This document shows, one piece after another, positions 1 through 11,432 of a stretch of 64,000 nucleotides of DNA. Positions within the stretch are counted from its first letter, which is position 1; the number at the start of each line of letters is the position of its first letter. Source of the DNA: Blastomyces gilchristii SLH14081 (lineage: Eukaryota; Ascomycota; Eurotiomycetes; Onygenales; Ajellomycetaceae). Below the pieces are notes generated by a model. It ran no database searches. It was not told the DNA's origin and worked only from the letters and a program-made list of their open reading frames with translations. The translations under genes and the position numbers were made by a program. The stretch spans positions 10,734-74,733 of the forward strand of contig NW_003101673.1 in the NCBI RefSeq assembly GCF_000003855.2, written 5' to 3'.

Positions 1-773
1 TCAATAGATTTGGTTAATAAGTCTGATTAACAAACATTCTTTAGAAAAGATATGAAACAGAAATCTATTATAGATCTAATCTTCATATCACAAAATCTAA
101 TAAAAAGAAGACTTATAAACTGATTTATTAATTTGAATGAGACATCAGAATCAGATTATGAGATTATTCAATTTAATATTGAACTGAGTGAAAAATAAAT
201 GAGTGAAAATTCTCTTCTCTCTAATCAGTTTAACTTTGAAAAAGCTGATTAAAAAGCAGTTGAAGAAAGCATAAAACTGTTAAAATCTGAAAGACAGAAT
301 GAGCTATATTGAAATTCTGATCAAGATATCTCAAATGAAATACTTGAGAATAGAGTGAAGCTTATTATATCTATTATTCTAATAAGTATTAGAGATAATA
401 TTTCAAAGAGAAAATCTTCTGAGTATTCAAAATCTTGATAAAATGAGAATATCTCATCTAAAAGAAAAGAATTAACTACTGTTAGAAGAGATTGAAAGAA
501 TGATATAATATCTGATAAAGAGTTCAAAGCTGTCAGAAATGAATATTTTTTAGATATTAAAAGAGTTAAAACAGACTGCTGAAATAAATTTCTTGAAGAA
601 GTATAAGAGAAGAAAGTTTTTAAAGCTTTTAACTATACTAAAATAAGAAGTGTAGTAAAACTTTCAGTCTTAGAATATGAGTTTCAGAATGAATTATATA
701 CAGCAAACTCTTTTGAGAAAAAATGTCAAGCTTTCATGAGAATTCTCTTTCAGAACTCATCAGATTCAGATTC

Positions 774-854
774 TGTTAAGAGTCCCGCGGTTGGTCGGCC
801 CTTCTACCAGCAGGCGCTGGTGATGATTGAGCTCTTTTGCCTCAGTAGTCTACA
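774..854. repeat. TRIM-like element, first 81-bp terminal repeat
   Basis: This direct repeat starts TGTTAAGAG and ends AGTCTACA. It is GC-rich in the middle and nearly identical to 1117-1197, differing by a few transitions. It directly follows the GATTC target copy. Confidence 0.85.
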
Positions 855-1116
855 GATTATGAGACCGTTGAGTGTGAGCCTCACTGTAGTCAACATGCAT
901 GGGTTCAATCTCAGAATGAACTTAAAAATTCCTAATAAATACTCTGAACATTTTAACAGTGTCAAGAGACATTTCAGAAGTGTGCTCTAGAAGTCCCGTG
1001 AGCTCTAGAACTGAGTGATCCAGTTCATTATTAAAAAGAAGCCATTGTGAGAAGATCACTGAAGAGAGCCACTGAGAGAAAGTACTGTACTCTGTGATAG
1101 CTGGTCCGAGAGAGGG

Positions 1117-1197
1117 TGTTGAGAGTCCCGCGGTTGATCGGCCCTTCTATCAGCAGGCGCTGGTGATGATTGAGCTCTTTTGCCTCAGTAGCCTACA
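1117..1197. repeat. TRIM-like element, second 81-bp terminal repeat
   Basis: This is the partner of 774-854 and has the same length. It is preceded by the purine run AGAGAGGG, a possible polypurine tract, and followed by the second GATTC target copy. Confidence 0.85.
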
Positions 1198-1855
1198 GAT
1201 TCAGATTCAGAGAAAGAGAATATATTACTTCTCAACTACATTGATGAAAATGACTGAGAATGATCTGATCTTACATAAGATAAATTAGAGTTAGCTATCT
1301 TCTCAAGTTCTGTTAAAACTGCTGCAGGGCCTGATTCAATTAATCACTTGATTATTCAAAATACATATTTCTACTTAAAGAATGAATATTTTGAGCTCTT
1401 TTTCAATCTCTTGAAAAATGAATATCATTCTGAATACTGGAGAGAAGTCACTGAAGTGATTCTTATAAAATCTAATAGAAAAACTTCAATTTCTAAGTTA
1501 TATAGAGTAATATCTCTAGACTGGCCAGCGGGACCATGAATTTCACATTTAGTCCCATTTGATCTGGTCTCATACATTTCTTGGCGTGAGTCCCACCAGA
1601 ACCAAGCCTCAAAAAAATCTGAAAATGGACCATTTCTGAGAGAAATGATGTGAAAAATGACCAGATTTAATTCAAGAACAGTGAAATGAGAGTAATTTCT
1701 CAGAATAAACTGTGAAAGATGATCATTCTTTCAAAATCAGAATAGGACTGAGACTGAAGATCAAAATCAGTCTCATTCAGTTCATTCAGTGATTGCTTAT
1801 ATAATCAGAATTTGGTAACAATTATTGATAATGCTCATGAAACAACTAAATACAT

Positions 1856-3312
1856 TCTTGTGTAAGTTTATTCTTCACTTTCTCATGAAAACTACACTTC
1901 TCTGATATACTGTAATCAGAGGTATTAAACTGTCTGATAATTCTATGTTTTATAATCATGAGTTTCTTGATTGTTTCTTCTTATAATTGTCCTCAGTGAT
2001 AGTGATAAATATCTCAACTTAAGTTGAACTTTCACTTCATTCTCATCTCTGTTAATAAAATTGTTAGAATATCACATATTATCAGTGTAACAGTTGAATA
2101 TGTACTCTCAACAATTTTTCATAACTCTAGAATTGATTTGACATGTAAATTTATCAGATTATCTTAAAGATAGCAGTCAAATTCAGTTTTATAAGCATGT
2201 AGTTTTATCTGATTTTCAGTTATAATTAATGTATACAAGTCCTGTTTCAAAGTTAGTATTATAGTTCTATGAAATATGAAGTATTACTAAAGATTGTTAC
2301 TTACTAGAGAATTATATTTCACTGTCTTTATATCTCAAACATCTGCTCATTCAAATCTCTGATAGTTGACATTGTAGTAGTCTCAGACTAATTTGACATA
2401 TAAGTCTCATTTCTTCTCTGTCTAATCTTGAGAAGTGTAGATATTAACTCAATAAGAGGGATCTAGTAGAGCTGCTACAGCATAGTACTCTGTAAAAGAT
2501 TGTTCAGTTTTGCTGTAGTAATATGCCAGTTTATTCCTTGCAGTAATAATAGCCTACACTATAGCATTATTTCAGACTGAATTTCTTTTTGAGTGATTCA
2601 ACTGCTTCTCAAGATAAGTAAATAAACTGTTATACACTTATCAGACTGACTGCAGCATTGATGTATGAGTGATTGAGACTGTCTTTATTATCTTATAAAA
2701 CTGAAACAGTAAATCAATCATATATTTCAACTGAGTTCACTTCATATCAGAAAGTTTCAATATCTGAATCTTTTTTCAATCAGAGTATTGCACTCAATGA
2801 TCAATCATCTGACACAATTGAAGAGCTTAAACAGTTATCTCATATGTTGAACTTCACTGTGTTCTAATATTCTGTATCATATTCAGTGATGTGACTGATT
2901 TATTTGTTTATTGAATATTATGAAATCATTATTATTATTTAGAGAAGATACAAATCACATTAGCAATGTTTCAAATCTGTGATATTTAAATTATTAGTCA
3001 ATCTATTCAAAATTAACAGTAGTGTTATCAAAAAGTATTATCAAAAAGCAATATTAAAAAGTATTGTTAAAAAACATTATCTTTTGTAAAGTGAATGTAA
3101 AAGTTACTTGAGTAATCACTTTCATCTCATTCTCATTTCAAGAATCAGTCATCTCATTATTCTTCATCTCAATATTAAGATTCTTTATCAGTGTTTACAT
3201 CACAAGTTGAACCACATGAGCAATGCAGGAAATATGACCTTGTTTATCATTTCAGAAATGCAAAGCTAATTTTTGCTCTAAGCTCTTCATCATAGTGTAG
3301 TTATTCACAGCA
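1856..3312 (-). pseudogene. hAT-A transposase, C-terminal part
   Basis: The transposase of the hAT element would bind the terminal repeats and cut and paste the element through an RNase-H-fold catalytic core. This segment is the counterpart of 59458-60931 in hAT-B, where the motifs are easier to read: a DNAxNN string, a C-x2-H box (His mutated to Tyr) followed by QLV, an alanine-rich AEYYAVAALLD segment and the hAT C-terminal dimerisation region ending in IIKKLMIIKHG. The final stop codon lies at the same homologous position in both copies. Many internal stops are present, so the gene is dead. The insertion at 3324 separates this part from the N-terminal part at about 14663-15500. A plus-strand open frame at 2673-2867 is an antisense shadow. 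Confidence 0.8.
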
Positions 3313-3323
3313 TTGTCAGTTGT

Positions 3324-5435
3324 TATTATTATTATTATTATTCTTCAATTATAGATGTATGCAGTCAGAGACTATGACATCTATCTGAGAACTTTTAGTT
3401 CTCAGGGTTTTTCCTATGTCTGTAAAGTTAACTATTATACATTCATCAATTTCAGATATGCAAAATCAGAAAATTTCAGCCTAGAATACAAAAACTGTTT
3501 ACAAATTGCAGTGTTTTAACATCTTTTGATACTTTGAAATCATTTGACAATATCATGACAAAGGAAAAGAGAAAAAGAACACAGTCTCAAAGATAGACAC
3601 ATTAAATAGATAGATAGAAAGAAATTGAAAGAAAAAGATAAAGACAAAGATAAAGTAAAGAGAGACTATAACAAAACAAATTATTAAAAGAGAGTGTATA
3701 GCTGTTTTAACAGACTATATCTGATTGATTTCCTCCTCTTCATATTCAGATAATTCTGAATTTAGTCATTTTCTTGTAGCTGCTTGAGTTTCTGATAGAA
3801 AGTCTATTAAGTATTTAATTCCTGTCTCAGTTGAGAATAAGAATCTCATATTTAATTGATTTAGATCATACTTCTCTTTCAATCTAGCTCTAAGACTATT
3901 GTATAATGCACAGTGTATTACAATATACTCAGAATTCTCATTTATATTGCAGAATGAGCATTCTATTAAGTCAAATCTATCATCAAATCTTTGTATATAA
4001 GATTTGAAATAGTCATGTTCTAGTTTCAGCTGTATTATAGATGAGAATATTTTCTTTTTACATTTAATTGAACAAGATTTTCACTTGGGTTTTGTTTCAA
4101 ATCTTGACTAATGTATACTCTTCTTTTATTTCTGCCAGCTTTCATTTCACTTATCTAAACAAGATTCTTTTATTTATCTCTTTATAAAAGATCAGGACAT
4201 AATTTTTTAAATAGATCTGCTTAATTCTGCACTCTTTTTTGCAGCTGAATCAGCCAATTCATTGTCATGAATATTCATATGAGCAGGAACTCAGTGCAGA
4301 TGAATTATCAGCTTTTGATGTTCTTCTCTTTTGAATTTTCAAAACAGAGTTTAAGATCAGTTCAAGATTCATTTGATCATTATAAATCTGACTATTTCTA
4401 AGTCTTTTTAAAGCAGCTTGACTATCAGAGAATATTCATGTCTCTTTCAAACAATTTCCTCTTTTATAAGATTTTATTTTAATAAGTTTGAAAGCTTTCA
4501 CTATTGCAAATAGTTTAGCATCAAAGACTTCACATTCACAGCCTAGATTTCAGAAATCTGAGATAAAATTGATATTATCTTCAGTATAAGCAATGCCTGT
4601 GTCTAATCTATTCAAGTTCTCATTTTTTGAGTCATCTGAATAAATCAGAATAGAGTCTTTTATATTGATTGTAGAAATTCTCTTCAAATACTGTTCATAT
4701 TCTTTCTCTTTTGATAGTTCACTTATTTATAAGTCTATAAGAGATTCAAGCTTTTCTCTTCAGAGTGATAACTTCTCATGATCAACTTCGTTCTCATTTT
4801 TTGAGTCATCTGAATAAATCAGAATAGAGTCTTTTATATTGATTGTAGAAATTCTCTTCAAATGCTGTTCATATTCTTTCTCTTTTGATAGTTCACTTAT
4901 TTGTAAGTCTATAAGAGATTGAAGCTTTTCTCTTCAGAGTGATAACTTCTTATGATCAACTTTTTCAACATTTAAAGAAGAAAATTAATTTTTAATCAGA
5001 GAGCATAGTCTGTACAGTTGAGAAGGCATTTTCTTTGAAGAATTATTTTCATTTCAATCAAGAAATCTATTCCAATTCAGTTCATTTCCAGAGTTAATTA
5101 ATGAAAATGAAGAAGAGACTCTTGCTCTGATTATATAATTTGAGCTCATCTTTACAACTCTCAGAGTATAGTTCATACAGGCCTTTTCAAATCTAATAGC
5201 AGGAGGAGGAATTGAAGCTTCAATTTTCATTGCTTTAATAGGAGATGATTTGAATGCTCTCAGAATTCTTCTCAAGACTCTGTTTTACAGACTTTGAAAG
5301 AGTTCAGTAAAATTCCCTTGATTATTTCATTAAACTTGAACTTCATAATCAGCTACTGATGTAATACAGGCTATATATAACTGTCTCATAGCCTGGAAGA
5401 ATAGACCTCTCTCTGTATTTGATAGTCTGATTATG
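3324..5435 (-). mobile_element. LINE-B, 3' portion (RNase H, C-terminal zinc region, 3' UTR)
   Basis: The (AAT)n tail (as TTATTATT) begins just right of the target copy CATTGTCAGTTGT at 3311-3323. After it come the conserved 3' UTR with a stem-loop at 3384-3406 and the ORF2 C-terminus on the minus strand, with the HCALYN-type zinc region near 3.9-4.0 kb and RNase H at about 4.5-4.7 kb. A 190-bp internal duplication of the RNase H upstream region occurs near 4.6-4.95 kb. Stops and G-to-A changes are frequent. LINE-C interrupts this copy at 5436; it resumes at 12991. Confidence 0.87.
4610..4965 (-). repeat. Tandem duplication inside LINE-B
   Basis: About 180 bp of ORF2 around the start of the RNase H domain occurs twice in tandem: the string AGTCATCTGAATAAATCAGA is found near 4632 and again near 4804. 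LINE-C and LINE-F have one copy. It is a private rearrangement of LINE-B, seen directly. Confidence 0.75.
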
Positions 5436-5826
5436 TATTATTATTATTATTATTCTTCAATTATAGATGTATGCAGTCAGAGACTATGACATCTACCTGA
5501 GAACTTTTAGTTCTCAGGGTTTTTCCTATGTCTGTAAAGTTAACTATTATACATTCATCAATTTCAGATATGTAAAATCAGAAAATTTCAGCCCAGAATA
5601 CAAAAACTGTTTACAAATTGCAGTGTTTTAACATCTTTTGATACTTTGAAACCATTTGATAATATCATGACAAAGGAAAAGAGAAAAAGAACACAGTCTC
5701 AAAGATAGACACATTAAATAGATAGATAGAAAGAAATTGAAAGAAAAAGATAAAGAAAAAGATAAAGTAAAGAGAGACTATAACAAAACAAATTATTAAA
5801 AGAGAGTGTATAGCTGTTTTAACAGA

Positions 5827-8800
5827 CTATATCTGATTAATTTCCTCCTCTTCATATTCAGATAATTCTGAATTTAGTCATTTTCTTGTAGCTGCTTGAG
5901 TTTCTGATAGAAAGTCTATTAAGTATTTAATTCCTGTCTCAGTTGAGAATAAGAATCTCATATTTAATTGATTTAGATCATACTTCTCTTTCAATCTGGC
6001 TCTGAGACTATTGTATAATGCACAGTGCATTACAATATGCTCAGAATTCTCATTTGTATTACAGAATAAGCATTCTATTGAGTCAAATCTATCATCAAAT
6101 CTTTGTATATAAGATTTGAAATAGCCATGTCCTAGTTTCAGCTATATTATAGATGAGAATATTTTCTTTTTACATTTAATTGAACAAGATTTCCACTTGA
6201 GTTTTGTTTCAAATCTTGAATAATGTATACTCTTCTTTTGTTTCTGCCAGCTTTCATTTCACTTGTCTAAATAAGATTCTTTTATTTTTCTCTTTATAAA
6301 AGATCAGGACATAATTTTTTAAATAGATCTGCTTAATTCTGCACTCTTTTTTGCAGCTGAATCAGTCAATTCATTATCATGAATATTCATATGAGCAGAA
6401 ACTCAGTGCAGATGAATTATCAGCTTTGATATTCTTCTCTTTTGAATTTTTAAAATAGAGTTTAAGATCAGTTCAAGATTCATTTGATCATTATGAATCT
6501 GACTATTTCTAAGTCTTTTTAAAGCAGCTTGACTATCAGAGAATATTCATGCCTCTTTCAAACAATTTCCTCTTTTATAAGATTTTATTTCAATGAGTTT
6601 AAAAGCTTTCACTATTGCAAATAGTTCAGCATCAAAGACTTCACATTCAGAGTCTAGATTTCAGAAATCTGAGATAAAATTAATATTATCTTCAGTATAA
6701 GCAATTCCTGTGTCTAATCTATTCAAGTTCTCATTTTTTGAGTCATCTGAATAAATCAGAATAGAGCCTTTTATATTGATTGTAGAAATTCTCTTTGAAT
6801 GCTGTTCATATTCTTTCTCTTTTAATAGTTCACTTATTTATAAGTCTATAAGAGATTCAAGCTTTTCTCTTCAGAGAGATAACTTCTCATGATTAACTTT
6901 TTCAATATTTAAAGAAGAAAATTGATTTTTAATCAGAGAGTATAGTCTGTACAGTTGAGAAGGCATTTTCTTTGAAGAGTTATTTTTATTTCAATCAAGA
7001 AATCTATTCCAATTCAGTTCATTATCAGAGTTAATTGATAAAAATGAAGAAGAGACTCTTTCTCTGATTATATAATTTGAGCTCATCTTTACAACTCTCA
7101 GAGCATAGTTCATACAGGTCTTTTCAAATCTAATAACAGAAGAAGGAATTGAAGCTTCAATTTTCATTGCTTTAATAGAAGATGATTTGAATGCTTTCAG
7201 AATTCTTCTCAAGACTCTGTTTTGCAGACTTTGAAAGAGTTCAGTGAAATTCTCTTGATTATTTCATCAAACTTGAACTTCATAATCAGCTACTGATGTA
7301 ATACAGGCTATATATAACTGTCTCATAGCCTGGAAGAATAGATTCCTCTCTGTATTTAATAGTCTGATTATGTTGTTCAATAGTCTTTCTGCCTTGACAG
7401 TTCTTTGTTGAATGTGATATTTAAAATTCAACTTGAAGTTTAATCATACTCCTAATTATTTGATATTTACACTGGGTTTAATCTCTCTATTTAAAAGAGT
7501 TAGAGATAGTCCTTTCTCATTGAATCTCAGAAAGAAGTGAATTAACTTAGTTTTATTCATATTAAATTGAATTTGATTGATATCTGCTCTAACAAAGATT
7601 TCCTTTGCAGCTTCTTCAATTATTTTCAAATTCTCTTTGATAGTTTTTGAGCTGTAGACTAGATCAATATCATTCATATAACTTAGAGATTGCACTATTC
7701 TCATATTTCTATTTTTAAATAGATATACAGTGTATATTATAAATAAAATGAGTGAGATTGAAGATCTCTGTGATACTTCTATTTTTATCTCAGTCTTGTC
7801 TTATTTCATTTCATCAAAGAAGAGTTATATACTTCTTTTAGATATAAAACAGTTAACTCATTTTATTAGAGAAAGTGACAGTTTTAATATCTTCAATATC
7901 TGAATTAACTTTGACTTTGAAATATAATCAAATGCTTCTTTTATATCAATAAAAACTGCAGTTGAGACCAGACTCTCATACTTTGCTATTTAAATATCAT
8001 GAATAACTGAGAGAACAGTGTCAATTGCAGAACACTGTTTTCTATCTCTCATTTATTTACTGAATAAAAGAGAATCATCTATAGAGCTTATAAAAGATAG
8101 TTAAGTAGCTATTATCTTTTCTAAAACCTTTTCTAGACAGTTCAATAGAGATATTACTCTATATGACTTAGGAATTGAAGTTTTTCTATTAGGTTTTGCA
8201 AGAATCACTTCAGTGGCTTCTCTCCAGTATTCAGAATGATATTCATTTTTCAAGAGATTGAAAAAGAGCTCAAAATATTCATTCTTTAAGTAGGAATATG
8301 TATTCTGAATAATCAAGTGATTAATTGAATCAGGACCTGCAGCAGTTTTAACAGAACTTGAGAAGATAGCTGACTTTAATTCATCTTGTGTAAGATCAGG
8401 TCATTCCCAGTCATTTTCATCAATGTAGTTGAGAAGTGATATATTCTCTTTCTCTGAATCTGAATCTGAATCTGATGAGTTCTGAAAGAGAATTCTTATA
8501 AAAGCTTGACATTTTTCCTCAAAAGAGTTTGCTGTATATGATTCATTCTGAAACTCATATTCTAAGACTGAAAGTTTTGCTACACTTCTTATTTTAGTAT
8601 AGTTAAAAGCTTTAAAAACTTTCTTTTCTTATACTTCTTCAAGAAATTTATTCCAGCAGTCTGTTTTAACTCTTTTAATATCTGAAAAATATTCATTTCT
8701 GACAGCTTTGAACTCTTTATCAGATATTACATCATTCTTTCAATCTCTTCTAGCAGTAGCTAATTCTTTTCTTTTAGATGAGATATTCTTATTTCATTAA

Positions 8801-9789
8801 GGTTTTGAATACTCAGAAGATTTTCTCTTTGAAATATTATCTCTAACACTTGTTAGAATAATAGATGTAATAAGCTTCACTCTATTCTTAAGCATTTCAT
8901 TTGAGATATCTTGACAAGAATTTCAATATAGCTCATTCTGTCTTTCAGATTTTAATAGTTTTATACTTTCTTTAACTGCTTTTCAATCAGCTTTTTCAAA
9001 GTTATACTGATTAGAGAGAAGAGGATTTTCACTCATTTATTTTTCACTCAGTTCAATATCAAATTGAATAATCTTATGATCTGATTCTAATATCTCATTT
9101 GAATCAATAAATCAGTTTACAAGTCTTCTTTTCATTAGATTTTGTGACATGAAGATTAGATCTATAATAGACTTCTATTTCATGTCTTTTCTAAAGAATG
9201 TTTGTTGATCAGACTTATTAATCAAATCTATTGAATGCTCAAAGATTTATTCAATCAGATTATCAGCTCTCACTGCTCTCTTGTATTCTGAATTTCATCA
9301 GAGATGATGTGCATTGAAGTCTTCTGCAATTATAGAGTTTCTTGATGAAGTTATGTTCAGAAATTCTCTATCAATTATCCAGATATTGTTATATTTCTTC
9401 AATGACTTTTCATTATAGATATTTATAAGCTGTATAGTATCAAACTCATTTTCTTTATCTATAATGTCACTCATCAGAATATCAGGGTCAGACATGATAT
9501 CAAATCTTAGATTAAATTGATATCTTGATCTCTTTCTTTCATAGATCACTACTCTTGACTTTATCTCAGACTTTTAAGATAAAAAGCAGTAGTAGTTTGA
9601 ATGAGAAATGACATATTTTTACTCAGCATCAAAATTCGGCTTCTGAAGCAGTATAAAATCAACTTTTTATTCAAATGTAATTTGAAGATAAGAATAAATA
9701 TAATTTGAGTTTCTATTCACATTATTTTGAATAAATGTGATTTTTAAAGAGTTTTTAAACTTTTTTTATTGTTTTTGTTGTATATTCAT
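5827..9789 (-). pseudogene. LINE-C ORF2: endonuclease, reverse transcriptase, RNase H
   Basis: ORF2 of a Tad-type LINE nicks target DNA and reverse-transcribes LINE RNA at the nick. I place the start at ATG 9789 because the N-terminal endonuclease block follows at once. The stop lies at 5827-5829 and gives 1320 codons. Visible domains in order: the APE-type endonuclease, with the QEP block mutated to QKP (about residue 45) and the GDFNAHH block mutated to EDFNAHH (about residue 157); the RT domain (8316 down to 7456), with SYRVISLLNCLEKVLEKII and the catalytic YVDD changed to YMND at 7669-7680; RNase H near 6.5-6.8 kb; and a C-terminal zinc-like segment with HCALYN near 6.02 kb. All diagnostic changes are transitions and many Trp codons are TGA. 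The frame is unbroken by indels, so decay was by point mutation only. Confidence 0.9.
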
Positions 9790-9812
9790 ACTAAAAGAGA
9801 GTAGAGTAGAAT

Positions 9813-11432
9813 CTAATCACTATTATCAGATAGTAGATTATAACTGTTCTGAAAAGTAGAAATCTCAACTGCTTGCATTATATCTAGTTTATCATCAGAG
9901 TCATTTCTCAATTCTCTAATCTTAATAGAAGTTTGAGAATTCAAATTCTGTTTACATTTAGCTGAAGAATTGAAGTTTAAAGACTTAGACAGTTGAGAGT
10001 TTCTTCTTTTTGAGCTTACAGTTGTGAGTTTACTGGCTTGACTATTCTCTTCAGTTCTAGATTTACTCTGAGCTTTATCTTTTCTTCAGTTCTTTTGAGT
10101 TCTTGAAGCAAACATACATTCTTTTGAGCTAGATGCATGTTTTTCTTTACAATTAGAGCATTTAAGCAGAGTGTGTTGACATATTTCATCTCTTTTTAAG
10201 CATGTTTTACATTTATGCTCACTAGTTTTATGATCTCTGACACAGAATGCATATTTTAAGTTTCTGAAATAGAAGATTGTAAAGTGTTCATATCTTTGAT
10301 AGTTTGAACACTGTGTTTAAGCTTTGAGATTCATTCTTGAGTCTTTGTATTCATGAACTCTCATTTTCAAATCTACTACTCTTACTTCAGAGATCTTTGA
10401 CTATTCTATTATCTTTGTATATACTAGAACAGAGGCATTTCTTCTGCTTTGTCTGAACTCAATTGAATTTAGTCATACAGGCTTCTTTCTTAGTTGAATA
10501 GAGTTGTATTCTTCTAATTCATTTTTGAGAAGTAGCATTTCTTCTTCTCAGTCAAAAATTTCAACTGAAATATTATAAAGAATGAATTTGTCTCACTTTT
10601 CATCTCTCTCAGATAGAATTATTGTGTTTAACAAAGATTCTACTGCTGATTTTCAGAGATTCTCATTCTGAATAAGGAATTCAGTACTGAATTCAGGCAT
10701 TGTAGTCAGAATGATGAAGTTTTCAAAGAAGAATGACTTCATTGAAGCTATAACTGATTTTTGAACTTTAATATCAGTCATTAACTGAGAAAAGAACTGC
10801 TGATTGATTTCATTTCTAATTCTGAAAATAAGGTTTGAGTTTAGCTTATTTCTCTGTAATATATTCTGATTTGAGACTTTAAGAATAAGTCTTCTATTTC
10901 TGAAGATTTGAAGATTTTTCTCTTTTTGCATTTTTTTCTTCACTCTTCTATCACTAGAAGTATGAGCAGTATTCTTCTCAGTTTTCTCAGAATTTTGAGC
11001 AGGTTTTGAGATAGTAGATTTAGAGATAGCAGGTTTAGAGACAGTAGATTCAGCTGCTTGAGCATATGTTTTCTTCTGATTTAAAGAAGAAGAAGAAGAA
11101 GAAGTAGAAAAGAAAGAAGAGTAAACTGAAGAGTCAGTGATTGTATTAGAAATTTTCAAAGTTTTTTAAACTGTGTTTAAAATTCTAAGTTTGAACTTGA
11201 TCACTTTCTGTAGTTGTCTAGCCTGAGTATGAAGAATTAACAGAACTTCTTCATTCATCTCACTCAGACACTGCTTTTCAAGAATTTTACTTACTTTTTC
11301 AAGTTTCTGTATTTCAAGAACTTGTTGTTTCTCTATTTCTTCTTTCTTTCTTCTCTTCAGAATTTCAATCTCAGGAATAGTATTTGAGAAAGCATCTTTT
11401 TTCACATCAACTGAGTGTACTTTTGAACTCAT
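9813..11432 (-). pseudogene. LINE-C ORF1, gag-like RNA-binding protein
   Basis: ORF1 of Tad-type LINEs binds the element RNA and forms the RNP. The frame runs 539 codons from ATG 11432 to TAG 9813. The first 90 residues are charged and coiled-coil-like (Glu/Lys/Gln rich). Next comes a Ser/Thr/Ala/Lys-rich linker, then a folded region near 10.4-10.9 kb. The C-terminal third has CCHC knuckles between about 10.10 and 10.30 kb; in one, C-S-N-C and a later H and C are intact, while in others Cys has become Tyr by G-to-A change. The first stop (near 11163) replaces a sense codon just after residue 88. A Lys/Ser-rich tail follows the knuckles. The ORF1 assignment rests on position and knuckles; it is not functional. 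Confidence 0.82.

Larger units (their letters stand above)
774..1197. mobile_element. TRIM-like miniature LTR element
   Basis: Two 81-bp direct repeats (774-854 and 1117-1197), each starting TGTT and ending CTACA, enclose 262 bp with no coding capacity. A perfect 5-bp duplication GATTC flanks the whole unit (769-773 and 1198-1202). The surrounding LINE runs uninterrupted across this point in LINE-C near 8.45-8.50 kb, which serves as the empty site. TG...CA ends, a 5-bp TSD and a purine tract just before the second repeat fit a terminal-repeat retrotransposon in miniature. The element keeps CpG and GG dinucleotides that the LINE around it has lost, so it is young or single-copy. Short open frames here are incidental. 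Confidence 0.85.
1..1516 (+). pseudogene. LINE-A, Tad1-like non-LTR retrotransposon, ORF2 first part (linker and RT start)
   Basis: This is the inner part of a LINE ORF2 whose 5' end lies before the window. It matches the reverse complement of LINE-C from about 9.23 kb down to 8.14 kb. The reading frame is recognisable but full of stops, mostly TGA where related copies have Trp TGG. The start of the RT domain is readable at 1348-1516 and ends in an RVISL string typical of RT domain 1 in Tad/I-type LINEs. The frame continues after hAT-A: removing 1517-18648 puts 1348 and the YMND box at 19116 in the same frame. The copy is dead and was split twice, by a TRIM-like element at 774-1197 and by hAT-A at 1517. 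The match to LINE-C and the frame are seen directly; the Tad1 label comes from family knowledge. Confidence 0.88.

Noticed and set aside
736..1288. Two frames of 84 and 64 codons with a shared stretch
   Set aside because: The shared part is the 81-bp terminal repeat of the TRIM-like element read in the same frame.
2673..2867. 64-codon frame conserved at 59910-60104
   Set aside because: It lies antisense to the transposase between its recognised domains; conservation follows from the transposase region itself.
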